Shown piece by piece: positions 1 through 6,171 of a DNA stretch of 10,425 nt. Positions within the stretch are counted from its first letter, which is position 1. Every line of letters begins with the position of its first letter. Made by a program: the position numbers and the translations under genes. The notes beneath the pieces were generated by a model. The model made no database searches. It had not been told where the DNA came from and saw only the letters and a list, made by a program, of their open reading frames with translations. The DNA is from Asticcacaulis sp. UBA2476 (lineage in GTDB: Bacteria; Pseudomonadota; Alphaproteobacteria; Caulobacterales; Caulobacteraceae), in contig DDPE01000059.1 of the NCBI GenBank assembly GCA_002342035.1, positions 1-10,425 of the forward strand. The letters run 5' to 3'.

Positions 1-48
1 GACACGCGGATTTTCAATCCGCTGCTCTACCAACTGAGCTATCCAGGC
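1..48 (-). tRNA. tRNA-Phe (anticodon GAA), partial
   Basis: Read on the minus strand from 48 down, the sequence folds as the 5' two-thirds of a tRNA. There is a 7-nt acceptor arm GCCTGGA, T8-A9, a D stem GCTC/GAGC with loop AGTTGGTA, then anticodon stem GCGGA/TCCGC enclosing loop TTGAAAA, giving anticodon GAA (Phe). The T arm and 3' acceptor strand lie beyond base 1, so the gene is truncated only by the window edge. It follows yacG on the same strand but has its own promoter (93-121). Confidence 0.95.
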
Positions 49-92
49 ACTCTTACGTCACCGGAGCTTGGTTCCTTCCGGCGGGAGGCAGG

Positions 93-121
93 TCTATAGG
101 CGAGGATTTAAGTCATGGCAA
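93..121 (-). promoter_or_regulatory. sigma70-like promoter of tRNA-Phe
   Basis: On the minus strand a -35 box TTGCCA (116-121) is followed after exactly 17 nt by a -10 box TATAGA (93-98). Transcription would begin near 86-87, about 38 nt before the mature tRNA 5' end at 48. The leader contains a small hairpin (61-65 CCGGA with 77-81 TCCGG). The tRNA-Thr promoter at 5877-5905 has the same architecture (TTGCGT, 17 nt, TATAGC), which supports both calls. Confidence 0.6.
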
Positions 122-154
122 GCCGCTGCTGCGCCCATTTTACAAAAAATCCGC

Positions 155-400
155 CTAAATCCCGTCATCCTCTTCAAAAGATGAGGATAAGTTGCCTGTG
201 TCCGCGCCGTCCTGATCGCTGTCGTCAACGCTCAGACCGCCCGCACCATCAATGACGTAATCACCTTGCAGCCAGTGAACCAGATCAACATCAGCGCAGC
301 GCTTAGAGCAAAACGGTGTGTAATCACGCGCGGCGTTAGGCAGGGTGGCGTCGGGGGCATCATAGGCTTGCTGGCAGCGGGTACAAAATCGGGTCGCCAT
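155..400 (-). CDS. yacG: YacG family zinc-binding DNA gyrase inhibitor
   Basis: An 81-aa protein. Residues 1-43 carry the YacG (DUF329) zinc-finger pattern: C6 and C9 in CTRC, C31 and C35 in the motif PFCSKRC, then VDL and W43. In E. coli, YacG binds one zinc ion through such four cysteines and inhibits DNA gyrase by contacting GyrB; the function here is inferred from the family. The C-terminal half is acidic (many Asp/Glu) and likely disordered, as is common in the family. The ATG at 398-400 has an AGGA ribosome-binding site that overlaps the stop codon of the RNase E/G-like gene 8 bp upstream. This is the last protein gene of the infA operon. Confidence 0.93.
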   Translation of the reverse strand: MATRFCTRCQQAYDAPDATLPNAARDYTPFCSKRCADVDLVHWLQGDYVIDGAGGLSVDDSDQDGADTGNLSSSFEEDDGI

Positions 401-408
401 TGTGGTTC

Positions 409-1440
409 CTATACAATCTTTCCGGCCATCGCAGCCGCATCATCACGTTCAAGTTTCAGGCGCGCTGTCAGCGGGTCAAGCGAGCCTTTGATATAGTCGC
501 GTACGGCGTCGATCACCACCGGCGGCGCCTTAAGGGTTAGAATGCGCCCACCGTCATGGCGTCCCGCTTCAGCCGCTAGACGCAGCAACAGACGTGCTGC
601 CCGGTCGGGGCGCAACCGTCCGGCCTCGTCATAGGCCCGGTCGCGCAGAGGCGTTGCCCCCCACGGCCGGATGAACTCCAGAGTGCCGAACTTGGTCACC
701 GGCGCTATGATCAGACGTGCGGCCTCATCGCCAAAGGCCGTCTGCGCCAGCCCCCGGATGATATCCGCATCATGCCTGCGCCCGATCAGATCGACCACCA
801 CAAGGCCCGCCAGATTGGATAACCGCAACCGCCGCGCCACCTCGAATATCGCCCGCTCATTGCACTGCCGTGCCCATTGCTTGGGCGAGGCGGCGATAGT
901 ATCAGCGGCGCCTGCATCCACATCGCAGGCGATCAGGGCGCGGGTCGGCTCAATGCTCAGAAAACCACCGTCCGGCATTGGGCCTGACGGCGACAGGGCC
1001 TCAGCTTCGGCGGCGTCGAGAAGCTCCAGCGCCTCTTCCCCCTCGACCACACGGGCATCCGGTGCGTGGCGCAGGAGAGCCGATTTAAGCGACATCGGCG
1101 GCGTTATCCGGCGGGGTTCACCATCGGACAGTTTGATGAAATTGGCGCGGGCACGTTTATCACGACGCGCCTCCGCAATAATCTCAACCTCAACCGCCGC
1201 CCCCAAAGGCGGCGCCTTGATATTTTGCGGCAGGTCAAGCACGGCCTCAACCCCATCCGCCAGGGTCAGGAAATTCACCCCGCAGGCCCGGCCCGACAAA
1301 CGCGCTACCGAGCGCACACTAACCCGCGCACAGGATGGATCGATCTCCAGACCTTCGTCATAATAGTGGGGCTGACCATCTAAATAGAGTGCACCCCGCG
1401 CGATCCCGAACCGGCTATGGTAATAAAGAACCGCGCTCAT
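409..1440 (-). CDS. Short RNase E/G-family protein
   Basis: A 343-aa protein related to the catalytic region of ribonuclease E/G, the metal-dependent endoribonucleases that process rRNA and start mRNA decay. Two acidic sites that hold the catalytic metal in RNase E are recognisable: D173 (with D175) in the segment ACDVDAG, and D217 in GLVVVDLIG. The N-terminal ~100 residues look like the S1-containing region. It is much shorter than typical RNase G (about 490 aa): I see no zinc-link CPxC motif and no C-terminal scaffold. Such short paralogues occur beside maf and yacG in alphaproteobacteria, so a distinct main RNase E is probably encoded elsewhere. The ATG at 1438-1440 overlaps the maf stop (ATGA), suggesting translational coupling. 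Its precise substrate is unknown. Confidence 0.85.
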   Translation of the reverse strand: MSAVLYYHSRFGIARGALYLDGQPHYYDEGLEIDPSCARVSVRSVARLSGRACGVNFLTLADGVEAVLDLPQNIKAPPLGAAVEVEIIAEARRDKRARANFIKLSDGEPRRITPPMSLKSALLRHAPDARVVEGEEALELLDAAEAEALSPSGPMPDGGFLSIEPTRALIACDVDAGAADTIAASPKQWARQCNERAIFEVARRLRLSNLAGLVVVDLIGRRHDADIIRGLAQTAFGDEAARLIIAPVTKFGTLEFIRPWGATPLRDRAYDEAGRLRPDRAARLLLRLAAEAGRHDGGRILTLKAPPVVIDAVRDYIKGSLDPLTARLKLERDDAAAMAGKIV

Positions 1441-2024
1441 GCGACTTTGTACCCCGCGCCCTCCAGCAGGCAGCGGGTTTCATAAAGCGGCAAACCGACC
1501 ACAGACGTATAGCTGCCGACCAGTTGGGTCACATAGCCACCGGCAATGCCCTGAATGCCGTACCCCCCGGCCTTGCCCAGACCTTCACCAGAGGCGACAT
1601 AGGCTTTAAGCTCCACGGCACTCAAACGCTTGAACCCCAGCCGTGTTTCGACCACCCGCGCCGATACCCGCCCACCAGGGGCAATAACCGCAATGCCCGT
1701 CAACACCCGATGATTGCGGCCCGACAACAGCTTAAAGCAATCCGCGACCTCTTGATCGGTTTCGGCCTTGGGCAGGATACGGCGGCCCACGCACACCACC
1801 GTATCGGCGGCCAGCACAAAGCCCGGCGTCTCAAGGGCTGCAAACACAGCGTTTGCCTTGGCACGGCTCAACCGTCCGGCCAGTTCGCGCGGGGTTTCAA
1901 GTTTTAACGGAGTTTCATCCAGATCAGCCGCCACAACCCGGTCAGGCACAATGCCGATCTGTTGCAAAAGCGCCAGCCTTCGGGGGCTGGCGCTGGCCAA
2001 AATAAGATTTGCGGTCACGCCCAT
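1437..2024 (-). CDS. maf: Maf/YhdE family nucleoside triphosphate pyrophosphatase
   Basis: Maf proteins hydrolyse dTTP/UTP or modified nucleotides to the monophosphate and pyrophosphate; this clears abnormal nucleotides, and some members have been linked to division control. All hallmark motifs are present: SASPRR near the N terminus, ETP, AADTVV, the SGRNHRVLTG segment, and the C-terminal GGYGIQGIAG and GSYTSVVGLPL. The length (about 195 aa) is normal. The start is not fixed by a ribosome-binding site. I chose ATG at 2022-2024; the adjacent in-frame GTG at 2025-2027 and a GTG two codons downstream are alternatives. The gene begins 15 bp after infA and its stop overlaps the RNase E/G-like start by 4 bp, so it is the second gene of the infA operon. 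Which Maf substrate class it belongs to cannot be judged by eye. Confidence 0.94.
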   Translation of the reverse strand: MGVTANLILASASPRRLALLQQIGIVPDRVVAADLDETPLKLETPRELAGRLSRAKANAVFAALETPGFVLAADTVVCVGRRILPKAETDQEVADCFKLLSGRNHRVLTGIAVIAPGGRVSARVVETRLGFKRLSAVELKAYVASGEGLGKAGGYGIQGIAGGYVTQLVGSYTSVVGLPLYETRCLLEGAGYKVA

Positions 2025-2039
2025 CACCGGAGCGCGAGC

Positions 2040-2258
2040 TTACTTAAAGCGGTAGGTGATACGACCCTTGGTCAGGTCATAAGGCGTCATTTCGACCATG
2101 ATCTTGTCGCCGGCCAATACGCGGATGCGGTTTTTGCGCATCTTACCCGCCGTATGGGCGATGATTTCGTGATCGTTCTCAAGCTTCACGCGAAAGGTCG
2201 CGTTCGGCAGCAGTTCAATGACGGTACCCGGAAACTCTAAAAGCTCTTCTTTTGCCAT
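2040..2258 (-). CDS. infA: Translation initiation factor IF-1
   Basis: A 72-aa protein with the complete, highly conserved IF-1 sequence: MAKEE at the start, FPGTVIELLPNATFRV, HTAGKMRKNRIRVLAGDKI, and the C-terminal MTPYDLTKGRITYRFK. IF-1 is a single S1/OB-fold protein that binds the ribosomal A site of the 30S subunit and helps IF-2 and IF-3 assemble the initiation complex. The ATG at 2256-2258 has AAGG about 5 nt upstream. It is the first gene of a four-gene operon (infA, maf, RNase E/G-like, yacG). Its leader contains a strong hairpin at 2312-2332. Confidence 0.98.
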   Translation of the reverse strand: MAKEELLEFPGTVIELLPNATFRVKLENDHEIIAHTAGKMRKNRIRVLAGDKIMVEMTPYDLTKGRITYRFK

Positions 2259-2311
2259 TCGGCCTTCTCAAAAAATTGGGGAACAGTGCGAATCTCACAC
2301 GCTTGAGCGCG

Positions 2312-2332
2312 GGCGCTCCGTTCAGGAGCGCC
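2312..2332. repeat. Hairpin in the infA leader, copy 1 of a sequence found twice
   Basis: GGCGCTCC (2312-2319) and GGAGCGCC (2325-2332) form a perfect 8-bp stem with a 5-nt loop, about 55 bp upstream of the infA start. The strings GGCGCTCCGTT and CAGGAGCG recur at 6381-6403, separated there by four extra loop bases. There is no T-run after the stem, so it is not a classical terminator. It could shape the infA 5' leader or be a small dispersed palindrome. Confidence 0.5.
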
Positions 2333-2383
2333 TCCTTTATACCTATTAGGGTTTGGAGAAAAGTAAAAAGACGCAAGCTTAAG

Positions 2384-2419
2384 AAAAGCCCCGGTGCGGG
2401 GGCGCACACCGGGGCTTTT
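2384..2419 (-). terminator. Rho-independent terminator of the outer-membrane protein gene
   Basis: A 13-bp perfect stem, AAAAGCCCCGGTG (2384-2396) with CACCGGGGCTTTT (2407-2419), encloses a 10-nt loop. On the minus strand it lies about 22 nt after the stop codon of the beta-barrel gene and ends in TTTT, the expected terminator layout. It separates that gene from the infA operon. No gene lies between 2259 and 2441; a 64-codon open frame across it is not credible because it runs through this terminator. Confidence 0.85.
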
Positions 2420-2441
2420 TGACTACAGTAATTTATGCCGC

Positions 2442-2948
2442 TTAGAATTTGCGGACAAGGTTCAAAGACACCGTGTCGGAATCGCCGTGCTTTTCACGGT
2501 ACTCAGAGCGGGTGTAGTCGCCGCGGACGGCATAGGTGTCATTGACCTTATACTGGGCACCGACGCCATAGTCTAAGGCATTGCCGTTTTCGACCATGTT
2601 GACGCCTTCGGGGCGCTTAAGGCGGGTGTTGGACACACCGGCGCGGCCGATCAGTTCAATGTTTTCCGTCACCGGCAGGTAACCTACGGCATAGGCCCCC
2701 AGACGGTGGGTCTGCTTATAGGTGCCGGTGGCGTTGGTATCGGAATTGGTGCCGACGGCCGCCTCACCTTCAACGCCGAAGTGCGGGGTAATCTTTTTAC
2801 CCACGCGGGCATTGATCGAATTCAGGCTGGAATCGGACTTGGAGGTCTTTGAGTTCTGGACGCCGATCGACCCATAGGTTTCAGCGCTGGCGATACCTGC
2901 AGTGGCAACCAGAGCCAGGGCAGCGGCAGAGGCGATGATCTTATTCAT
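2442..2948 (-). CDS. Small secreted outer-membrane beta-barrel protein
   Basis: A 168-aa protein. Residues 1-22 are a clear Sec signal peptide (MNK, hydrophobic Ala/Leu/Val core, then ASA before the predicted cleavage at A22/E23). The mature ~146 residues show alternating polar/hydrophobic strands such as YGSIGVQNS, RLGAYAVGYLPV, ELIGRAGVSNT, YGVGAQYKV and AVRGDYTRSEYR. The protein ends in Phe (NLVRKF), the classic C-terminal signal for the BAM machinery. This fits an eight-stranded OmpA/OmpX-type barrel of the porin superfamily. The ATG at 2946-2948 has AGGAG 7 nt upstream. It is transcribed alone: its own terminator lies at 2384-2419, and a long regulated-looking region lies upstream. The specific function (structural, adhesin or stress porin) is unknown. 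Confidence 0.85.
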   Translation of the reverse strand: MNKIIASAAALALVATAGIASAETYGSIGVQNSKTSKSDSSLNSINARVGKKITPHFGVEGEAAVGTNSDTNATGTYKQTHRLGAYAVGYLPVTENIELIGRAGVSNTRLKRPEGVNMVENGNALDYGVGAQYKVNDTYAVRGDYTRSEYREKHGDSDTVSLNLVRKF

Positions 2949-3129
2949 GGGTATGCTCCTATTTTTACTTTCAGGGGTGGGATGTTATCCCGGCGGAACG
3001 CACAAACAATTTCGCGTTCCGACCTGAATGAATATAGGCGCTGAGATCAGGGCATGTGTGACCGTGAGAAGGTCATTTAGGGGCATTCAGTGACAAATGT
3101 GGCGGATTTGCCCAGATCCGGCCACCATG

Positions 3130-3145
3130 ATGAACGATCGTTCAT
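3130..3145. promoter_or_regulatory. Perfect 16-bp palindrome, probable repressor operator
   Basis: ATGAACGATCGTTCAT is identical to its reverse complement. It overlaps the last 3 bp of the candidate -10 box (3143-3148) and covers the expected transcription start. Its form (TGAACG/CGTTCA halves with no spacer) resembles operators bound by TetR-family repressors. That is a family-level resemblance only; no regulator gene is in the window. The likely target is the outer-membrane protein gene on the minus strand. Confidence 0.6.
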
Positions 3146-3170
3146 ATACATTAAATTTTAGTCATTTCAA
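3143..3170 (-). promoter_or_regulatory. Sigma70-like promoter upstream of the outer-membrane protein gene
   Basis: On the minus strand TTGAAA (3165-3170) is followed after 16 nt by TATATG (3143-3148), in an AT-rich stretch. Transcription would start inside the 16-bp palindrome at 3130-3145 and give a leader of about 185 nt before the ATG at 2948. The long leader is unusual, so a second promoter closer to the gene is possible. Confidence 0.45.
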
Positions 3171-3211
3171 CAGGATATGGCAAATAAAAATGCCATGCGA
3201 AAGCGCTGCCA

Positions 3212-3253
3212 AAACCGTCAGCCACAGCAAATGCGGCCTTTATGCAACGGTTT
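3212..3253 (-). terminator. Possible terminator at the end of UPF0262
   Basis: On the minus strand AAACCGT (3247-3253) can pair with ACGGTTT (3212-3218), followed by one more T. The long loop contains an inner GCCGC/GTGGC helix. The left arm overlaps the UPF0262 stop codon (3252-3254). The T-run is short, so this is only a tentative terminator. Confidence 0.35.
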
Positions 3254-3707
3254 AGTTCCGCAAATGCAGGGCATGAACCAGCGTAAACAGGCGGCGCGCC
3301 GTTTCATGATCAATGGCGATCTTGCCCGCCAGACGCTCGGTCAGCAGTTCGGCCCCTTCGTTGTGAACCCCGCGGCGACCCATGTCGATCGACTCGATCT
3401 GGGTCGGCGTCGCGTTCTTCAAGGCATCATGATAGCTTTCGCAGATCATGGCATAATCGCGCGATATCTGCTTGAACGGCGCCAGCGACAACATGAACTT
3501 ACGCGCATAGTCCGGCCCCGTCACATCGAATACCAGCCGGCTGTCTTCATAGGCCAGCCGCAGATCATAAGGCCCCTCCCCGCCACCATCGGGCGCGAAG
3601 CTGTTCTTTTCGATCAGATCGAAAATGGCGACCTTGCGTTCATGCTCCACTTCGGGAGAGGCCGCAGACAGGCTTGTGTCATCAATCTCGATACGGGCCA
3701 AACGCAT
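3252..3707 (-). CDS. UPF0262 family protein
   Basis: A 151-aa protein that I recognise as the uncharacterised alphaproteobacterial family UPF0262. Family landmarks are the N-terminal RLARIEIDD, the region VEHERKVAIFDLIEKNSF, GPYDLRLAYEDSRLVFDV, the PFKQISRDYAMICESYHDALKN segment, and the C-terminal MGRRGVHNEGAELLTERL followed by a helix ending the protein. It is soluble, with no signal peptide or membrane segment. Its function is unknown. The ATG at 3705-3707 is preceded by GAGGA, which lies inside the last codons of the DUF2948 gene 5 bp upstream, so the two are cotranscribed and probably coupled. In related genomes this family is usually found beside hisD, which is missing here. Confidence 0.9.
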   Translation of the reverse strand: MRLARIEIDDTSLSAASPEVEHERKVAIFDLIEKNSFAPDGGGEGPYDLRLAYEDSRLVFDVTGPDYARKFMLSLAPFKQISRDYAMICESYHDALKNATPTQIESIDMGRRGVHNEGAELLTERLAGKIAIDHETARRLFTLVHALHLRN

Positions 3708-3712
3708 GGGCT

Positions 3713-4177
3713 TTAGTCCTCTATATTATGATTGGGGACAGACTGGGCGCGGTGGGGTGCAGCCAGATCCATCAGCAGTATATCAAGACATTCAACCTCA
3801 AGGCAGAGCTGATTGCCCTGCGGCCCCGCAAAGGTCAGCAACAACTCATAGGCCCCGTCCGCGAGCGGCGTGGCTTCCATAGTCAGCACGCTCAACGCCT
3901 GCACCCGGCGTTTAAGGTCGATCCCACGCGACCTTACCTTAAGCACACTATGTATTTGCAGCACGCACGGCGCGCGCAGCGGCACGGACGTCACCTGTTC
4001 ATGGCAAAAGCGGTTCATGCGCAGCATCAAATGACGCGCCTTCGGGTCATAGTTCATGCCTACCCCACGCAGGGCGGCGTCCTGAATGAGGGCCGCGATC
4101 GGCGTGACATCCTCAGCCGACTGCGCCATCAGGCGCAGCGGTTTGGGAGTTTGCCGTTTTTTAAAAAGCCCGAACAT
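3713..4177 (-). CDS. DUF2948 family protein
   Basis: A 154-aa protein matching DUF2948, an uncharacterised alphaproteobacterial family that follows murA. Recognisable features are LRLMAQSAEDVTPIAALIQDA near the N terminus, the LMLRMNRFCHE segment, the middle VLQIHSVLKVRSRGID, and a C-terminal ELLLTFAGPQGNQLCLEVECLDILLMDL stretch rich in beta strands. The N terminus (MFGLFKKRQTPKP) is a basic extension before the family core; an internal Met17 is a less likely start. The ATG at 4175-4177 follows the murA stop by 11 bp with GGGACGG just upstream. No catalytic motif is visible. Position between murA and UPF0262 suggests one operon but does not reveal a function. Confidence 0.88.
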   Translation of the reverse strand: MFGLFKKRQTPKPLRLMAQSAEDVTPIAALIQDAALRGVGMNYDPKARHLMLRMNRFCHEQVTSVPLRAPCVLQIHSVLKVRSRGIDLKRRVQALSVLTMEATPLADGAYELLLTFAGPQGNQLCLEVECLDILLMDLAAPHRAQSVPNHNIED

Positions 4178-4188
4178 CCGTCCCGCGC

Positions 4189-5487
4189 CTATTCCAGTTC
4201 TTCTGGCATAGGATCATCGCTTTTGAGGCGCTTGATCTTCGCCCCGCACGCCGACAGCTTGCCCTCTAAGTTTTCAAAACCACGATCCAGATGATAGACG
4301 CGGTTGACAATGGTTTCCCCTCGCGCCGCTAAGCCCGCGATCACCAGACAGGCCGAGGCCCGCAGATCAGTCGCCATCACCTGCGCCCCGCGAAGTTCCT
4401 CAACCCCGCGTACCCGCGCTTCCGGGCCGTGCACCGTGATATCGGTCCCCAGACGGCCCAGTTCCGGTACGTGCATGAAGCGGTTCTCAAAGATCGTCTC
4501 ACGGATGACGCTTTCACCATCGGCCATGGTCATCAAGGCCATGAACTGGGCCTGAAGGTCGGTGGCAAAGCCCGGATAGACGCCGGTCGTCACATCAACC
4601 GGCTTAAGGCGGCCCGCGCCACGCTTAATGGTGACCGTATCGGCGGTCGTCGAAATCTCACATCCGGCTTCGACCATCTTATCGAGCAATATCTGGATAA
4701 GTTCCGGCCGTACCTTGGTCAGGCGCACTTCGCCGCCAGCCATAGCGCCAGCCACCGCATAGGTGCCGGCTTCGATCCGGTCGCAGATGACGCTCCAGTC
4801 AGCGCCATGCAGCGACGTAACCCCTTCAACCACGATCGTCGGCGTGCCAGCCCCTGAGACCTTGGCTCCCATCGCGTTCAGGCATAGCGCCAGGTCTTCG
4901 ATTTCCGGCTCACAGGCGGCGTTTTTGAATACGGTCGTGCCCTGCGCCAGGGTCGCGGCCATCAGGGCATGTTCAGTGGCCCCGACGCTGACGAACGGAA
5001 ACTCGATCTCCGCCCCTTTGAGGCCGCGCGGGGCCTGCGCAAAGACATAGCCTTCGTGCATGTCGATATGGGCACCCAAGGCCTCAAGCGCTTTGAGATG
5101 CAGATCAACCGGACGCGCACCAATGGTGCATCCGCCGGGCAAAGACACCTTGGCATGGCCGGTACGCGCCAGCAGCGGCCCCAGCACATTGAACGACGCC
5201 CGCATCTGACGCACCAGATCATAGGGCGCAAAGGCCGAAGTGATTTCCGGCGTGTGCAGGATGGTTTCCTGACCGTCTGGCCCATCGGATTCGGTGATCT
5301 GCGTCCCCAAACGGGTCAGCAATCGCCCCAGAAGGCGGGTATCGGCCAGACGCGGCATATTGGTCAGGCGCAGCGGCTCAGAAGTCAGCAAAGACGCCGC
5401 CATCAGCTTGATGGCCGAGTTTTTAGCCCCGCTGATGGGGATATCGCCAAACAGTTGGGTGCCGCCTTCGATGGCTATACGATCCAT
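4189..5487 (-). CDS. murA: UDP-N-acetylglucosamine 1-carboxyvinyltransferase
   Basis: A 432-aa enzyme of full family length. It transfers enolpyruvate from PEP to UDP-GlcNAc, the first committed step of cytoplasmic peptidoglycan precursor synthesis. The key residues are all present: K22 in SGAKNSA, the catalytic loop with C120 in LPGGCTIGARPVDLH (the fosfomycin-reactive cysteine, not the resistant Asp form), and D310 in YPGFATDLQAQ. The two inside-out alpha/beta EPSP-synthase-like domains cover nearly the whole chain. The C-terminal ~15 residues (KRLKSDDPMPEELE) are a short charged tail. The ATG at 5485-5487 has AAGG 7 nt upstream. The gene leads the murA-DUF2948-UPF0262 operon. A possible -10 box TATAGT lies at 5503-5508 (minus) without a good -35. 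Confidence 0.97.
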   Translation of the reverse strand: MDRIAIEGGTQLFGDIPISGAKNSAIKLMAASLLTSEPLRLTNMPRLADTRLLGRLLTRLGTQITESDGPDGQETILHTPEITSAFAPYDLVRQMRASFNVLGPLLARTGHAKVSLPGGCTIGARPVDLHLKALEALGAHIDMHEGYVFAQAPRGLKGAEIEFPFVSVGATEHALMAATLAQGTTVFKNAACEPEIEDLALCLNAMGAKVSGAGTPTIVVEGVTSLHGADWSVICDRIEAGTYAVAGAMAGGEVRLTKVRPELIQILLDKMVEAGCEISTTADTVTIKRGAGRLKPVDVTTGVYPGFATDLQAQFMALMTMADGESVIRETIFENRFMHVPELGRLGTDITVHGPEARVRGVEELRGAQVMATDLRASACLVIAGLAARGETIVNRVYHLDRGFENLEGKLSACGAKIKRLKSDDPMPEELE

Positions 5488-5567
5488 AAATACGCCTTGT
5501 AAACTATATGCAGAGGGCCAGAGCTATGACTCACAGCGCGGATTAGCGGTTCTACATCGAATATAGA

Positions 5568-5765
5568 CTATGGCAACACCGTTTTATGCGTCGTCTTTAA
5601 TACGTCGTCTTGGGGTGTGGAGCTATCCGTAGCCGAGGTGGGGCTTGCGGCCGCCTTACGACGCTTAAGATTATGGCGCAGGGCGTCAGCCAGACGCTTA
5701 GCCTTTTCGGCCTGAGCTTTGGTGCGCACCTCTTCGGGTGTGGGGGAAGCGGGTTTTTCGGACAT
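5568..5765 (-). CDS. Small basic hypothetical protein upstream of murA
   Basis: A 65-aa open frame, MSEKPASP at the N terminus, then a Lys/Arg/Ala-rich amphipathic helix (AQAEKAKRLADALRHNLKRRKAAA, residues about 18-41) and a Ser/Thr/Asp-rich tail. There is no signal peptide, membrane segment or metal motif. Short basic proteins with an ALRxNLKRRKA-like core are, as I recall, common just upstream of murA in alphaproteobacteria, which argues that this is a real gene; the function is unknown. The ATG at 5763-5765 has no obvious ribosome-binding site. The 80-bp gap to murA has no terminator I can see, so read-through into murA is possible. Confidence 0.65.
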   Translation of the reverse strand: MSEKPASPTPEEVRTKAQAEKAKRLADALRHNLKRRKAAASPTSATDSSTPQDDVLKTTHKTVLP

Positions 5766-5876
5766 GACGCTGCGACTGGGTGAACGAGAGGACGATTTAA
5801 GCTTATATAACCGCCGTGGCGAGTTATAAATCAGCCCCCTTTTGGCAACAATTCACAGATTATCTCATTTTTTGCT
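5766..5876. other. Intergenic segment between the small basic gene and the tRNA-Thr promoter
   Basis: AT-rich stretches (around 5800-5830 and 5850-5875) probably hold the minus-strand promoter of the small basic gene and murA, but I find no -35/-10 pair at good spacing. A 60-codon minus-strand frame reading across this segment and the tRNA is not credible because it is antisense to tRNA-Thr. Confidence 0.4.
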
Positions 5877-5905
5877 TTGCGTTGCGGATTAAGTTTCGCT
5901 ATAGC
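5877..5905 (+). promoter_or_regulatory. Sigma70-like promoter of tRNA-Thr
   Basis: A -35 box TTGCGT (5877-5882) and a -10 box TATAGC (5900-5905) are separated by 17 nt. The -10 also fits the Caulobacter housekeeping form (GCTATAGC, 5898-5905). Transcription would start near 5912, leaving a leader of about 26 nt that contains a 6-bp hairpin GGACGA/TCGTCC (5916-5921 and 5929-5934) immediately before the tRNA. Confidence 0.65.
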
Positions 5906-5937
5906 CGCACCCCTCGGACGATGTTTATTCGTCCTAT

Positions 5938-6012
<75 letters not shown>

Positions 6013-6013
6013 C

Positions 6014-6048
6014 GAAGGCCCGACCCCTAAAGGGTTCGGGCCTTCTTC
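6014..6048 (+). terminator. Terminator of tRNA-Thr
   Basis: GAAGGCCCGACCC (6014-6026) pairs with GGGTTCGGGCCTTC (6032-6045) with one bulged T and a 5-nt loop, followed by TTCAT. It begins 2 nt after the tRNA CCA. The T-run is short but the stem is very stable and the position is ideal. Confidence 0.8.
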
Positions 6049-6171
6049 ATATGCACATCTTGACAAATCAAGACGTTAACCACATCTTTGATGTCTGAAA
6101 AGGCCCGTGGCCACGGCTGAAGTCCGCATTGAAACACGAAAACTTCCTCATTTACATCGCAGGAGACGTGT
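6049..6171. other. Spacer upstream of the small unknown gene
   Basis: Contains a perfect -35-like TTGACA (6060-6065) on the plus strand whose best partner at 17 nt is a weak CATCTT (6083-6088). It also holds a 5-bp hairpin ACATC-TTT-GATGT (6082-6094) and a perfect 12-bp palindrome CCGTGGCCACGG (6105-6116). These may drive or regulate the gene at 6172, but none is decisive. Confidence 0.35.

Larger units (their letters stand above)
2949..3251. other. 303-bp intergenic region with several dyads
   Basis: No credible gene lies here. On the minus strand, going toward the outer-membrane gene, it holds a possible UPF0262 terminator (3212-3253), a small hairpin ATGGCA/TGCCAT (3177-3182 and 3191-3196), a promoter with overlapping palindrome (3130-3170), a TGACC/GGTCA dyad near 3060-3076, and a leader hairpin CGGAACGC/GCGTTCCG (2994-3001 and 3014-3021). 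The segment around 3140-3195 is visibly AT-rich compared with the flanking genes. Confidence 0.7.

Noticed and set aside
2290..2294. GANTC (CcrM methylation) sites, e.g. in the infA leader and at 5528-5532 upstream of murA
   Set aside because: Single sites occur at about background frequency; nothing in the sequence shows cell-cycle control.
2215..2409. 64-aa minus-strand frame between the barrel gene and infA
   Set aside because: It runs through the terminator at 2384-2419 and overlaps the infA start in another frame.
3177..3716. 179-aa plus-strand open frame
   Set aside because: It lies antisense to UPF0262, whose protein family is recognisable, and has no ribosome-binding site or plausible protein character.
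4969..5502. 177-aa plus-strand frame and other frames opposite murA
   Set aside because: Fully antisense to murA; the Arg/Gln/His-rich composition is typical of shadow frames in GC-rich genes.
6105..6116. Perfect 12-bp palindrome CCGTGGCCACGG
   Set aside because: GC-rich 12-mers of this type arise by chance, and it is not placed on a convincing promoter.
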